Positions 10,374 to 22,799 of a stretch of DNA of 64,000 nt are shown piece by piece. The notes below the pieces were generated by a model, which was given only the letters and a program-made list of their open reading frames with translations, had not been told where the DNA came from and ran no database searches. The stretch comes from Coprinopsis marcescibilis (lineage: Eukaryota; Basidiomycota; Agaricomycetes; Agaricales; Psathyrellaceae), in contig ML210151.1 in NCBI GenBank assembly GCA_004369085.1, positions 227,270 to 291,269 on the forward strand. The letters run 5' to 3'. A program made the translations under genes and the position numbers. Numbering within the stretch: position 1 is the stretch's first letter; each line of letters begins with the position of its first letter.

Positions 10374-10587
10374 AACGGCCTGCACACAGGGACAGTTTGC
10401 TTTTCCGGATAATGAGCATCGCGTTACCATGGGCGGTTGACTATGTCGCAGGGAACCGCCAACATTTCACGAAAGAACAATTCAAGCTTTCATAGTTATA
10501 CCAAGCACAACTTAATGTATTTACATCTTTTCCTGCTTAATCTACTGGGTTTCAAGTCTTTTTTAATATCGTATCCTAGGAGATTGA

Positions 10588-12387
10588 TTATCCAAAGTAA
10601 TGTACGTCCACCCGACTTATGTTTGCAGCTGGGTGCTCATGACGGCTCTGCTTCCAGGTTAGCGAACGCCACCAAGTGGACAACGATTGTTGTGATCAAC
10701 ACACTCACCCTGATCCCAATGACGCGTTCTTCGTCGATCATAACGGCATCGTAGGTGAACTTCTCCTCTGTCGCAAACTCTGCAAATGAGAGCTCAGACA
10801 CGACGTTCTCTGTGAACTCGGGCTTCCCGACGTGTTCCTCGTCGATGGAATCGTGTTCTGGGTCGCCGATTGTCCGAGTCGGGGTGACGAGGCGGCTGTC
10901 ATGACGGGGGTAGACGTCAAAGCCTGCGAGGGCCCTGCGGATCCGGTATTGGTTCAAGTCGATGATGGAGATTGGGGAGGGGATCCGTCGAGCATTTAGG
11001 GAGATGTTTACGTACCGCTCTCCTGAGGTGCATGTGATGAACCTGCTCCCGGTCTCTGCTGCGTCTAGCCAGCGAACTGAATCTTTACCCCAATCGAACC
11101 ATGGGGTGGCTTGAACGGGGTGTACAGCCTCGAGCGCATGGAGCGTGGAGACTGCAGATAGTAGCGTCTTACGGTGGACAAGCATTATGAATGGCCTGCT
11201 TTGGAGCTCTGTGTGCTCTCGTATGTCGAAGGAGAAGATTGCAATTGCCCTTTCGGGATCGTTCACGAAGGGTCTGCTTTGTGGAGCGTACTGGGGGAAC
11301 GAGTTTCCTGACGTCGGATTGGGCTCACAGCGACACTCGATCCCGCTAATTGTGTGGGAACCTGACAGGATTGGAAGAGATAGCCGGAACGTGGGACGAT
11401 GAAGTTCAATGGAGCCAGTTGCCTCCGATCTGTCAGGGATACAAAAGATGTCAAGAGTCATGTTGAAGACGTTCGGACAGAGAAATATATCTTCGCGAAG
11501 GAATAGAACCCCTTGATTGGAGATCGCATTTGTCTAACAAAGGAAATTATCTGTCAAATGCCAGGCCTGGATGAATGGGAGTGGAGTCGCTTACCCAAGC
11601 TCGCAGTGCCCCCGTCTTCCAGTTGTACACCTGTAGCGGGCCCATCCCTCCCAAGCCCAGTGCTGGTAACAGGATCAAGTTCTCCCCTGAGATTTCGATG
11701 TTGATTCCCGCCACCATGTGGGGAGATGGGACGTGAATGATGCTTTGGTCCGCGAGTTCGTGTGGCTGTCGTGTCGAATGTCGAAGTAGAACGATCTCGA
11801 GGCCATGAGGGCCTGAAAAGGCGTCGATTGTCCCTGCCCTATGGGTGACCAGAGCTACAGCAGGAGCAGGAGTGAGGTAGTCCGAAGACTCACTTTCTAA
11901 CGACGGCGATAAGATCATGTTCTTCTATGGCAGTGGCAAAGTCGACGATTTCTTTGTCGGATCGGATCTCGGTGTGGGAGGCGGTTGCTGTTGAGATGGA
12001 TGGGAGAGCAAGCGACTGCAATTCGTACACAGCGGGGGGAGTGGACTCCGAGGCAACTCCTAGGAAATAAGCGCTGGCTGTAACGTCGTATAAGCCACAT
12101 GATTGTCGAGGAATGGGGACTGTCTTGGTGAAAGTGGGTCTGAGCGAGCACCAGGCTCTTTCACGATGTCGTAGCGCTTCAAGCTTGTCGGCGACAGATA
12201 TACGGCAACGTGGGTTGTCCAGCATGCCAGCCACCTCTATCTCCACAATGTACTGAAGCTTGCTCGATTGATCATAGATTCTCTTGAGACGGCGGCAAGT
12301 CGATTGGCATCGAATAAGCTCTTGCAGCGACAACTGAGTGAGGATTCTAGTTATAATTTCGACAGGAAGGTCGAGTAGATGAGACAT
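10588..12387 (-). CDS. F-box protein
   Basis: Probably a substrate adaptor of an SCF ubiquitin ligase, but the target is unknown. Exons 12387-11894, 11838-11595, 11533-10709 and 10647-10588 total 1623 nt (540 aa), with phases agreeing at every junction. The F-box occupies about residues 3-45 (LLDLPVEIITRILTQLSLQE, RCQSTCRRLKRIYDQS). The rest has no motif I recognise but shows the alternating beta-strand texture of the large Agaricomycete F-box families, with NWKTGALRAW and NQGVLFLREDIFLC blocks that resemble a degenerate propeller. The last exon is 60 nt and ends VDVHYFG. I chose the start at the first ATG in frame; the open frame extends upstream without another ATG. It converges with the siderophore gene. 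Confidence 0.85.
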
Positions 12388-13736
12388 GACAATGATGCCA
12401 GAGACAAAGCTCTTGCCATGAGTCGTTCTTTTAATGTACGACCGTACAGAGTGGCGGGGTTCAACAAATTGGGAAGGAGCATTTACGAACGGAATGTGCG
12501 CGCGCCACACTACGTCTGATTTCTCAGATTGAGCTTGAGACTCTTCCGTCAATCTATGATGCCTTGGTATCTGTCTTTATGCATCAGATTTATTGTCAAT
12601 TAGTTGACTTGAGAAGAAAATCCACATCGAGCGTTGAATCCGAGAGCAGAGACGGAAAAGATAAGAGCTGTTGAGGGTTGTGACGCTTCCGTCACAAACT
12701 TACCGAAAGATATCATCATCTGGATGTTGTGTGTAATGTAATGATCACCTTTTTTTTGCGATACGAAGAGTCCCAAGCATGCCCAGCGCCCAAGTGTCGA
12801 CAAGGCACCCACACTGTAACAACCGCCGTCCCGACACAACAAGGCATCTGCCAAATCAGACACCTGATCATGCGGCAGAACGGAAGGCATTCCTGACTTC
12901 TGGTTTAATCCCCGGCTTTGGTTGAGTCAATCAAACGGGATAGAAACCGTTCGATTTCCACATGCCAGCTAGACAGAAACCCGAGAAACAGTTATTCCAG
13001 AACAAAAACAAATTATGAGCGCCGTTACGTACTTAATCGGAAAAAGATGGTGATCCCTGGGACTAAAATGTACAGCAATCAGTGAAGCAGCTTAACTGCC
13101 AATAACAACTAGAATGCCTAATGCATATGATAGGTTGCACTGTTTCCTTCGCACCGCCCCAGATTTTTCAGAGATCCCGGTGATGTTTGTTTCCATCCGA
13201 CGGATACTCTGCGCGGAAGGAGGCCACGTCGGTGAAGTCAGCCTCTCTCCGACAATCTAGAGTATCTGGCCGTGACACATCGTTTAGAGCATTGGCAAAT
13301 ACAAAAGAGCTTCCTTACTTACAGAACGACTCCACGGTTCTTTTGGGAGGTGAATTCCGAGTCGCAACCGCCTCTGCCTTTCATTTGAACCTGCGGGCAC
13401 CGATTTCCCCAAACTAAGCAGATCCAAGTCTCGAGTGGTCAAGCAACTGCTCAAAAAAGAAGCGAATGACATGTATGTTTTGCCTGGCATAGCAAGACAT
13501 CGCAAACTTAAAAGGTCATCCTCATCGTTGACGTTAAACAGCAAGCAGCGACAGGCGATTGCCACCGAGTACCTGGTCCGTGCGAGATCAATTGTCACAT
13601 ACATACTCCGACGAGCTCCGATCGCGTGCCAACCGGCAGACTCCGGCAGAGCCATTGTAACATCGGCATCAATAGCCAAAACATTGCCGTCATTCTGATA
13701 CTAGCTGCTCGGGTCAGTAAACTGACCAGCACCTCC
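12388..13736. other. Intergenic, possible short minus-strand gene
   Basis: This spacer lies between the divergent F-box gene and the RING-CH ligase. A minus-strand open frame at 13284-13652 (starting MALPESAGWHAIGARRS) runs over 120 codons with ordinary composition (CRCLLFNVNDEDDLLSLRCL), but I see no splice partners or family. It may be a small gene or chance. The frame at 12600-12890 is unconvincing. Confidence 0.3.
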
Positions 13737-15612
13737 ATGTCCTCCATGTCCGGGTCTTCGAGAGTGCCGATACCGACGATAGATGACCTTAGGGTAAGTT
13801 TGGATCAACTACAAATGGTACTATTAACCTAAGCTGGCACATTCAAGGTCAAGTTGTGCTATATTTGCCATGAGGAAGAGGTGTATGACGCTCGTGAGCA
13901 ATGCCAGGTGTTGTATCATTTGTCGCTGGCTGACCGTTTCATAGCGGTGGAGAACCCACCGAAGGTCTGGACTCACCCCTGTCAATGTACTTTGGTCGCC
14001 CACGAGTCGTGTCTGTTGAAATGGATCCAATCGTCTCAAGCATCGGAGAGCAGAGCGTCAAAAGCGTTGAAGTGTCCGCAATGTGGAGCCCAATACGAAT
14101 TGGAGAGCTATAATCCATGGATTTTCAAAGTTATTCAAGCTGGGAATAGAGCCCTGAAGAAGGCGGGAAGCTTGTTTCTGGTCTTTGGTACTGCTGCGAT
14201 CTTCGGTGTTATTGGGACAAGTGCGTGTGGGTTGTTGATCGAAACGGTTCCGGTGTTCACAAACCTCTAGGTTTCTACGTTATATGCACGGGGTATGGTG
14301 CTTGGGCTGTTCAAAGGTTCATGGGCAAGGAGTACGTGGCTGTCGATATCTGCCGTTCCTTTCTTACCTTGCTTAACAGGATGTTCAATCTCTGCCTGGG
14401 TGAAGATCCTTCCAATTGGCCATGGAGTGCCTACCTCAACTTGCCTTTGATCCCATTCAGTCTCATCCTGACTCGGTTCCAATCACTGAAATTGCTAAGT
14501 CCGGGAATCCCTCTCATTCTCGCTTGGCCAGGTGCATTCAACATCACCAATCGATCCGTCGAGTACTGGCGGTTGCCAGAGAATGCTCGACGCCTCGTGG
14601 GCACAGCCGCATCCTCACCGGCCGCACGCTCGTGGCCACCCTCACCGCTTCTTTTTGGTCTCTTCGGCCTGCCTATTATCCGAATGTTCTACCAAAGCAT
14701 ATACAACAAAGTGTATACCAAGCTTATGGGACAGGGTCCTCCTCAAATGAATGATATACTTCAACGACGCAGACCACGGGATGGTGCGCGTGTCAACATC
14801 GGCAACAACTTTGTCATTCGTCTGAGAGCAGACATAGGCGAGGTAAGAGGAAATAATGACAGCTGGTTCGTCAACATTAACAGCGATTTAGGCCAATAAT
14901 CAAGGCGCCAACGCCAATGCAGGGGAAGCCAATGTCGACGGTGCCAACAACAATCAAAACAACAACGTCGGCGATAACAACTTTGATGTCAATCAGGACA
15001 TTGCTGGAGCAGCTGAAGAGCTTATTGAGGTCAACACATCCTCTATTGGTCGCAAAATTGGTGGAGCACTGTTAATCCCTGCAATCTCCAGTTTCATGGG
15101 GGACATCCTCCTTCGTCTTTCTGGACATTCACCAATTCTTCGGCGAATTTTGGCTGTCAGGAATCCAGTAGGTGGTGTGTGGGTTCCACCGCCTGTTAAT
15201 ATCCAGAATTGGCACACTATGGGCCCCATGAAGCAGATGGGCACGGCGGTGGAGGTGGTCTTCAGGTCACTTTGGGGATCTGCTCATACCTTGGCTGAGA
15301 GTGACCCTGTGTGGTAGAGTTGCTTTTTCTATTCTTTTGTCTGCGATCCTCATGATATCCAGGTGGAGAAACACTATTGGCCTGGGCATCTTCATTGTGG
15401 TAAGGATCTTGCTAAAGTGTCTGCGGACGGGGCGAGCTCATGTTTTATCTCTTTAAAAGGTCAAGGATGCCGTCAAGCTCTTGCACCTCTATCTTCAGAA
15501 GCGAGAACTCGAGTCGCGGAAGGTAAAGAACCGTGATTTCAACGGAATCGACCTCAAGGCATTGGATCTTGTTCCCGAGTTCCTCGCTCGCCTTCCTCGT
15601 GCCACGGCGTAA
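13737..15612 (+). CDS. RING-CH (MARCH-type) membrane E3 ubiquitin ligase
   Basis: Seven exons: 13737-13793, 13848-14220, 14271-14331, 14380-14842, 14892-15313, 15363-15399 and 15460-15612. They total 1566 nt (521 aa). The RING-CH finger is near the N-terminus: C23-x2-C26, C64-x-C66, H71-x2-C74, C95-x2-C98 (CYIC, HPCQC, HESC, CPQC), the C4HC3 pattern of MARCH ligases. Hydrophobic segments follow: AGSLFLVFGTAAIFGVIGTS, the stretch around AYLNLPLIPFSLILTRF, LLFGLFGLPIIRMFY, and WRNTIGLGIFIVVKDAVKLL near the end. This predicts a multi-pass membrane ligase. Exon 5 begins with an Asn-rich stretch (about 14892-15000). The protein ends in a charged tail. Substrates and organelle are unknown; mitochondrial MARCH5-like or ER placement cannot be decided here. 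Confidence 0.9.
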
Positions 15613-15902
15613 AATAAACACCCCAGCTTTCGCATCTACTCGTTAGTTCATTTTTCGTCAGATTTCCATTGCCCTCATCCAATCCACCCCGTTTGGAATT
15701 CTGACCATAGTTGCTTTCTCGGTCGCTCAGCACCCCCATGCAATCTCATGTACTCATACAGTCGGGCTATTTGTAGCATCATCAACCTCATCATTTAATG
15801 ACAAGTTATCGTTATCTCGGTATTGGACATAATACTGCCTATCGACATTGCCACTCCTGGCGCATCAACATCAAGTGAACAATGTCTGCGAATCAAGATT
15901 GC

Positions 15903-17411
15903 TCAAGTCCACAATCCCATTGCTTCCTCAGGTAGACCAAAGTACCTGTCGCCCTTAATTTCACCATTCTCTACGATATTGGTGATTTCTGCGAAATCTT
16001 CTGTGGAAAGTTGGATATCTCCTGCTGCGAGGTTTTCGAGGGTTCTGGTCGCTTTCCTGGGAACAGTGCCAGATCGGGGTGTATCAGAACCTATTGTCCT
16101 AGGAGAGCAGAAAATGGATCGGAAGACAACTCACGAAGAACCGGGCAGGGGTACAACATTTGGACCAAGATGCTTGACCCAAGAGATGCAAAGCTGTGCG
16201 TTTGTCACTCCAAGGCGTTTGGCGATGGTACTCAACTTCTCGACCATGGCCATGTTGTGCTCGAAATACTCCTCCTTGGTGCGAGAGAGCCTCAGGCGGA
16301 AGTCCCCCTCTTGCAGTTCTGACACACTCTTGATTTGTCCAGTCAAGAAGCCGTGGCCGAGGGGCCTGTTCAACGTACGGTCAGTACTCAGACATTCTGG
16401 CGGATTCATGGATCACGACGAGGGTACTGGGGATTGAAAGACTCACGAATAGGCAAGGACTGAGACACCAAGTTCTTTGGACGCTTCGAGGAGGTCTTTG
16501 GTCCTCTGTTCATACGACCAAGGGCTGATCTCGACTTCCGCCGCAGTAATCGGGTGGATCTTGTGGAAAGGGCGGGGAATGACGTCAACTCTGGTGCAAC
16601 GCTAGCACAAATCAAACAAGGGCATACCGCATGAGCCTTCCTCAACGTAGCCCCTGTGAGCTCTGACAGGCCGATATGGTCGAATTTGCCTTCCTTTTGG
16701 AGGGTTACGAGGTTCCCAATCAGCTCTTCGAGGGGGATGGATCGGTCGATGCGGGCGGGCTGGTAGAGGTCCAACTTCTTATTTGGCCCAAGAGCTCTAA
16801 GGACGTTGTCCACACTATTTCGCAGAAACTCGAGTCTAAGGGCAACGATATAAGCCTAACATCGTAGTGGGACAACCAAGGGCAACGTACGATCCGTGGG
16901 GCTGCATTTTGTTATCAATTCCTCCCTTGACAGAGAGGAAAGTCTTGTCGGCATAGTTGGGGTACTTTGCGTAGAACCTTGAGAGGAGCTCGAGGTTGGC
17001 AGTCCCTAGGTCGTGCGCATAGAATTCGCCTGGTGAGGTTGAAAGGAGTGGGATTAGTTATCGTGTTGCGGTATATCTGCTAATAACAGGTACACACCAG
17101 CGTTCAAGAACATCTTAGTACCAGGAGGGAGAGCATCCACTCCGGCTTTGATGGATTCGAAACATTGCTCATCTGTGTTGGCTCCTGGCATCCATCTATT
17201 GAGTAAATGGTTGGCTGGTTAGTCGGGGGGTATGGAGGGCGCACTGGTGCATCAACGTACACCATAAGCATCAATCCGTGCTGAAGATGGGGGTCGAATT
17301 ATTAGCAAGGTGGTTAGATAGGTCTGAACGCGTTTGTCTTACAGCGACGGTTCCAATTTGAACATCAGAGGCGGTCCCTCCGAGTTTGGTACTTTGAGTA
17401 ACCTTGGTCAT
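15903..17411 (-). CDS. Aldo-keto reductase, pyridoxal-reductase type (copy 1)
   Basis: A probable NADPH-dependent reductase of the AKR8/Plr1 type, which reduces pyridoxal to pyridoxine; the actual substrate is unproven. The start ATG is at 17411 (MTKVTQSTKLGGTASDVQIG), with exon 1 17411-17343. Later exons read HGLMLM, then WMPGANTDEQCFESIKAGVD, FYAHDLGTANLELLSRFYAK, KTFLSVKGGID, SVDNVLRALGPNKKLDLYQP, ARIDRSIPLEELIGNLV, GKFDHIGLSELTGATLRKAH, IHPITAAEVEISPWSYEQ, GHGFLTGQIKSV and KHLGPNVVPLPGSSKATRTL. It stops at 15903 after EEAMGLWT. All segments join through standard introns, so the gene looks intact. It is a tandem paralogue of the next gene upstream on the same strand. Confidence 0.88.
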
Positions 17412-17909
17412 GTCGGACTGGCGAATAATCGGATGGTTGGAGTCGATTGAAGGGGGCAAAGGAATGATGAATCATAGCCATACACCTACCACCTTTTACA
17501 CCCAGGGGAGACATGCATAGAAAAAGGCAGCCGGCGATTTTGGGCAGAAATCTGTCACAAGGTAGGCGTATCTTGGTCAGATAACAACGATGTATAATCA
17601 GTAGTAGTGACGCGTCGAGACGGCAGCAAGATGTCGCTGTTGGGTGCCTTGAACCTTCCGCTATCTTTATGGAAGCCCGCGAAACCCGTCATACTTCAGG
17701 TGAGCACGATTGCGTTGGATACCTCACTTTAACACACAAAGTTGCTCCCATTTGATGCCTATATGGTCCGTCTTTGTCAGTAGTCATTTGACTCTTATTA
17801 TCTCGCATGGAGCATTACTAGGGTCAATTCATTCAAGGAATCATAGTAACGAGCCCTGACTAAGTTGCAATTACTTTGGCCCTTTCCAGCGAGAAGATCA
17901 CAGTTACTG
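17412..17909. other. Intergenic, promoter of AKR copy 1
   Basis: About 500 bp between the tandem reductases. I see no gene; it should carry the promoter of copy 1 and the 3' end of copy 2. Confidence 0.5.
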
Positions 17910-19432
17910 TTAAATCCAGAGGTGCGCTTCTTCCTCTGATTGTCCACTGTATCGATCTCCTTTGATTTCGTTTCTCTCGATTACAGCGTTTATCTCGTCC
18001 AAGTCCTTCCCAGAAAGTTGAACGTCGCCTGCTCTGAGATTCTCTAATGTTCTCGAGGCTTTCCTGTATATACAGAACATATGAGAGTCAAGTTGTCCAT
18101 ATGAAAATGGTGAGAAAGACACCCACGAAGAACCAGGGAGTGGAATGACGTGAGGGCCCAAACATTTTACCCAAGCAATTGACAGTTGTGCGGGAGTTAC
18201 CCCAATCTTGCCCGCAACGGCGGTAAGTTCGTGCACAATTGCCAGGTTATGCTTAATGTACTCTTCTTTGAAGCGGGTAAGGTGGCCACGGATGTCGCCT
18301 TCTGCAAACGGTTTATTATGGTTACATTCAGTACCCGACTCTCGCAGATTAGCACAGTACACACCAGGAAGGTCGGCGACGGATTTGATCTGTCCAATCA
18401 AGAATCCACGCCCGAGTGGTCTATGAAAGGTGTGGGATGTTGGAGCGGTCATGGCGGATATAATGTCAGGAACTAACGTACGAGTAAGCGATAACCGCTA
18501 CCCCCAGTTCTTTGGCGGTGGAGATGAGGTCCTTCGTCCTCTGTTCATATGACCATGGACTAATCTCGACCTCCGCAGCAGCGATGGGGTGCACCTACGA
18601 TGGAGAAGTCAGTTACTTTGCTAACCTTTTTGTCATCGAAATGACTGACTGCATGGGCTTTCCTCAAGGTCTCTGCCTTGACCTCTGACAAGCCTATGTG
18701 GTCGAATTTGCCTTCCTTCTGGAGGACGACCAGGTTCTGGATGAGTTCTTCGATTGAAATGCTACTATCGATGCGAGCCGGTTCGAAAAGGTCGAGCTTC
18801 TTGTTAGGCCCAAGAACCTTCAGAATGTTATCAACGCTCTTCCTCAAGTATTCCAACCTGAGATATCAATTGACCCGATCTGAATGAGGGCAACCATTTA
18901 AACATATGTCCCACGTACGACCCGTTGGGACCCCTCTTCGACCAGTCGATCCCTCCTTTCACGGATAGAAAGGTCTTATCCGCATACTCGGGATACTTGG
19001 CATAGAACCTAGAAAGCAGCTCCAGATTGGAAGTGCTAAAGTTCTGGCCATAGAATTCCCCTTGACGAGTGTAATATCAGTCGCTCCGGGTCTCTGGCAG
19101 GATCACTACAGAACTCATACCGCTGTTCAAAAACGCCTTGGTACCCGCTGGGAGAGCGTCGACTCCCGCTTTGATAGCCTCGAAGCATTGCTCGTCTGGA
19201 ACTTGGTTGGGAGTCCATCTAAGGTAGAACAACGGTCAATAGTCAGGATCAAGCAATACGCACGCCCCTCACGTCATCATCATCAACCCATGCTAAGTAC
19301 ATTTTAAGACGATACGGTCTTTAGCCTTTCACATAGCGACCGACTATCGTGTTCAGAACTCACACCAACGCGTCCTACTTGAATGCTGGAAGCCGTTCCT
19401 CCCAGTTTCGCAGTTTGAGCTACTTGTGCCAT
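17910..19432 (-). CDS. Aldo-keto reductase, pyridoxal-reductase type (copy 2)
   Basis: A paralogue of the neighbouring reductase with the same exon order. The start ATG is at 19432 (MAQVAQTAKLGGTASSIQVG). Then come HGLMMM, TWTPNQVPDEQCFEAIKAGV, FYGQNFSTSNLELLSRFYAK, KTFLSVKGGIDWSKRGPNGS, SVDNILKVLGPNKKLDLFEP, ARIDSSISIEELIQNLV, GKFDHIGLSEVKAETLRKAH, GRGFLIGQIKSVADLP, KCLGPHVIPLPGSS and KASRTLENLRAGDVQLSG, with a stop at 17910. It is intact as far as I can trace. Divergence from copy 1 is moderate and spread evenly, which suggests an old duplication with both copies under selection. The region between GQIKSVADLP and GDIRGHLTRF has an intron (about 18372-18302) not seen at that place in copy 1. 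Confidence 0.87.
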
Positions 19433-19812
19433 GGTGTGCGGTTTCTAGTCTCTTGAGCTTGCCTTTATGATCGATGTGATGGTGAGACGATGGGCAGTTT
19501 AGCTTGACTACAAATCAGCCAAAAGGAAGGTCCCCATGCTTTCTGACGACTGGCTGAGATAGGGTGGCGAAAATCCACGGAGAGTTAGAGTTTTCTCACG
19601 AGGGTTGGTGGCTGGTAACTTTCCGGCATTCATCGAAGAGACATCGAGAAGGAGGTTTCTAAGTAAAACTCTGAATATTTGGGAAGTCATTACAAGTCCA
19701 AGACAACACCGAAAGCCGGTCACACGGGAAATGCGCAGCCATAAAGTCCCTGGGGTATCGAAAGGGAAAATAGTCCAATATCCGTGACTCTAAGTCGTGG
19801 CGTTGACATCCA
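19433..19812. other. Intergenic
   Basis: About 380 bp upstream of AKR copy 2 and downstream of the lectin gene. I see no coding signal. Confidence 0.5.
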
Positions 19813-21124
19813 CTAATTAATCTGATCCGGGAGGAGCCAGACTTGATTAGGATTGTTATCCGTGCACTGCCAAGTTTGCAAGACAGTCCTGTCGTCCATG
19901 TTTCCTTCGGGCAGGTCGAGGCATAGACCTAATATTTTTATCATTCATGTTAGCATCCCATAGCCCAGTGAGATACTTTTGTTGGAAGCTCACCTGTTTT
20001 AGCCAACGCGATACGATTGTCATCGGTCAGATACCATTGTTGGGCAGGCAGGTTATCGAAGCATTCCCATATTTTCACCGGTACACCGTTTCCAGGTGCT
20101 AAAATGGACGGGACGTACAGTCAGTAATGTCATGCATTTACTTACACTCGAATTCCACTCACTAGATCCTGCATCAAGACAGAAATTGGTTCCCACTACT
20201 TGAATCTTAGTTCCTGCGAACTGGAGATTCCAACGTTGAGAGCCCTGGTTGTTGCAGACGAAGCTATACAACAAGAGTGTTTTAAACAGACATTCATAGA
20301 TAAAATAGCGTAGAACCAACGTACAGTTGAACGGGGGTCCCGTTGACAAAGCTACCACGAGAAACATCCACACACTTCTGGTGGTTTCCACCGAAAACGA
20401 TAGGGGCACCTCGGGTTTGGGGGAACTGCCTGTCGAAGCAGAAGCTAAATACAGGCCAGGCTCAGTTCACAATCTTGCTGGGAAGGGACAGAGCTGTGAA
20501 CACTTACATGATCTCAAAGCTGGCTTCAGGATCGAGGCACTGGTGAAGGGGTGGTGCAGGAGCAGGTAAATCTATCGGACGTGGGGGAACCCCATCCCAG
20601 ACCGGCCTGTGCCTGTAAGCAGTAGTGCAGTTTCCTTCGTGACACTGAGCCGACATGCAGAACAAGTTGTGCTATTATAATTACAAGGTGGTTAGAACCA
20701 GTCTTTCGAGAGCAGAGGAGGGATGAAGACGCACAGGTGCAACTCCGGGCTCAATCCTGATGCCAGTGTTGAAGTTTCTGTTGTCAGGGTCTCGGACGAC
20801 ATAGTAGTACCCATACTCAGGCTATGTTCAAGTAACGAGCCAATCGGTATGAGTACGCAGGGCTTAGACCATGCTACGTACCACCAGATGAAATTCGGCT
20901 GTGGTTGGATTCCCGCCTTGGAGATTGGCATTAGTCCAGATTGGGGGCGGAGTGGGGCCCAGTCCGGGTCTGAAAGCTCTTTCGTCAATGCCCAGGGTTC
21001 CCTGCGATTGAGTTCCAATGAACCATTCGATGGGTGTGGGGCATTGGTTTCGAACGGTGTAGTCTTGAGCCAAGCAGCCTGACGCAGCCAGCAACACAGC
21101 AGAGACCAAGGAAAGCCCACGCAT
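19813..21124 (-). CDS. Secreted ricin-B-type (QxW) lectin protein
   Basis: A probable secreted carbohydrate-binding protein. The start ATG is at 21124, with a signal peptide (MRGLSLVSAVLLAASGCLAQ). The N-terminal part (DYTVRNQCPTPIEWFIGTQS; GYYYVVRDPDNRNFNTGIRI) is a Cys-bearing beta-rich region reminiscent of thaumatin-like or mushroom 'glycopeptide' proteins; I cannot name the family. The C-terminal part is a beta-trefoil lectin with QxW repeats: NNQGSQRWNLQF, FCLDAGSS, GNGVPVKIWECFDNLPAQQW, LCLDLPEGNMDDRTVLQTWQ and CTDNNPNQVWLL. It stops at 19813 after PDQIN. No toxin catalytic domain is present. Several short exons are separated by 50-60 nt introns. A good TATA box lies 59 nt upstream of the start. 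Possible roles are nutrient polysaccharide binding or fruit-body defence; the sequence does not decide between them. Confidence 0.82.
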
Positions 21125-21182
21125 GCTTGAGAAAAGTCGAGGAAAGAACCGACTGGTGACCTTCCTGCTTCACACTCCCTGA

Positions 21183-21191
21183 CTATTTATA
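21183..21191 (-). promoter_or_regulatory. TATA box of the lectin gene
   Basis: The minus strand reads TATAAATAG, 59 nt upstream of the lectin ATG. This position and match suggest a strong, regulated core promoter. Confidence 0.6.
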
Positions 21192-22799
21192 GGATTTTTC
21201 TTTCCACATGGAGGACTCTTTTGCATGCCAAGTTGAAACCCGAACAGACCGGGCGGAGAAGGCGCGCGCACGACGTTGATAGAGATCCTTGACAGCAACT
21301 GCGGAACGGATGCACCTGGAACATGCCATTCTCCGACCATGGTTTAAGAATAGATATCGTGACAGGTGGAGGACATTGGAGTGCGACGCCGGTTATTACC
21401 CAGCACTTGAATGACTCGAGGTTGTCGGAAATTTCCTTCTCTAAATTCGTTCGGGTCAACTCTGGCACGCATAGGAAAAGAGGTACATGGTGTACTTACA
21501 AGAGAGACCGCAGAAGATCTTCGCAAATCAAGGCGAACCTACGCCGTAGGATGCTGCGTAAAATGGCAATCAATCATGGACTAGAGCTTGAGCTATGATC
21601 CGTGCACAAAAATAACCTTGAATTCGGAGCAATGACGTTCGAAAAATCCAATTTTACACGCTCCGTCATATTAATCTCATGAACACTGTCCTCGGTAGAA
21701 ATCTGCACAAAGGACCGCGGCCTGTTTGGACCGTTCGCCGTGAGATTTGCCGGGCATTCATGCGGTGGATCGGATTTTGACAACCACGAAACAATTAACG
21801 TGCGAGAGATCTGAAGGCATACGATACTGTTGAAGACATCAGACACCATGACGGAATCCACGCGAAGAAATAGATAGCACTTACTGCATGGTCAAATATA
21901 AACGCGCTATCGTCTCAGAAGAAAATAATAAGAAAGACAATCCCGGTGATCCTCCCTCACGAAGTACTTGGAACTCACCTTCATCTTGAAGAGACTTCCG
22001 TTTCATAGAACGAGCTGACATGACTGCTGAGGCGAGATATGACCTGTGATCACCGCTGTAGACAAATAATGCACCTCTAAGTCGCTACAAGGCTTTCGAC
22101 GACGATTTGTCCAAGTCTTTGTGTCGGTGAAGCTGCAGGTAAGGCAAGGAGTCAACACTTCGCGCAATAGTTCTTGACCAAACATGACCTACTTGCTATC
22201 CGACCAGCCAACAGTTACTAGTTACCAGCAGCTTCCAATACATTTCATACCTGAACTCGACATCGATCGACCTTGAACATCCTCACCCGTAAGGCGTGCA
22301 TGTCGAGGCTCCTTCAGTTCACAGGCTTGAAGCAACCGTCTTAGAGCTGAGGTTCGCAAAGTCGAATTCGTAGCTCAAGCCTCAGGCCTCATAGCTCATA
22401 GTAAGCGTTCACCGTCGCCACGTTCGGGAACAAACTCCAGTGCCAAGACTTCAAGGACCAGCGACGATTAGCGGCCCGATCACTTTCCGAGCCGGTGACC
22501 TGAGGAAGGACATGTTTTGGCCGCCAAAACCCTTGAGAAACTTCAGCACACTCTGAAAGCGTGGATGAGCACCAAATACTACGTAGCTACTGAGCTTGGG
22601 GCAATCTCTAGTCAGCGACAAACTAATTCCTAATAATCGATGGCAAGCGCCAGCATTCTCGGAGTTTTAATGTGACCTCCAGGCTGCCAGCAAACAAGCA
22701 CAAGCAACGAAATTGCTGCCAGCGCTTCAGTGGCAGAAAATGCTTTTTTGAACTCGTCAGAACTTCACTGGACTTCAGCAAACCCGTGCTAGAGGGGAA
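21192..22799. other. Intergenic, 1.6 kb
   Basis: A divergent spacer between the lectin and PPR genes. Minus-strand open frames at 21187-21468 and 21574-21861 have no start, splice or family support that I can see. I cannot name anything here. Confidence 0.45.

Noticed and set aside
12600..12890. Minus-strand frame with several Cys
   Set aside because: No start context, splice partner or recognisable motif; probably part of the F-box gene upstream region.
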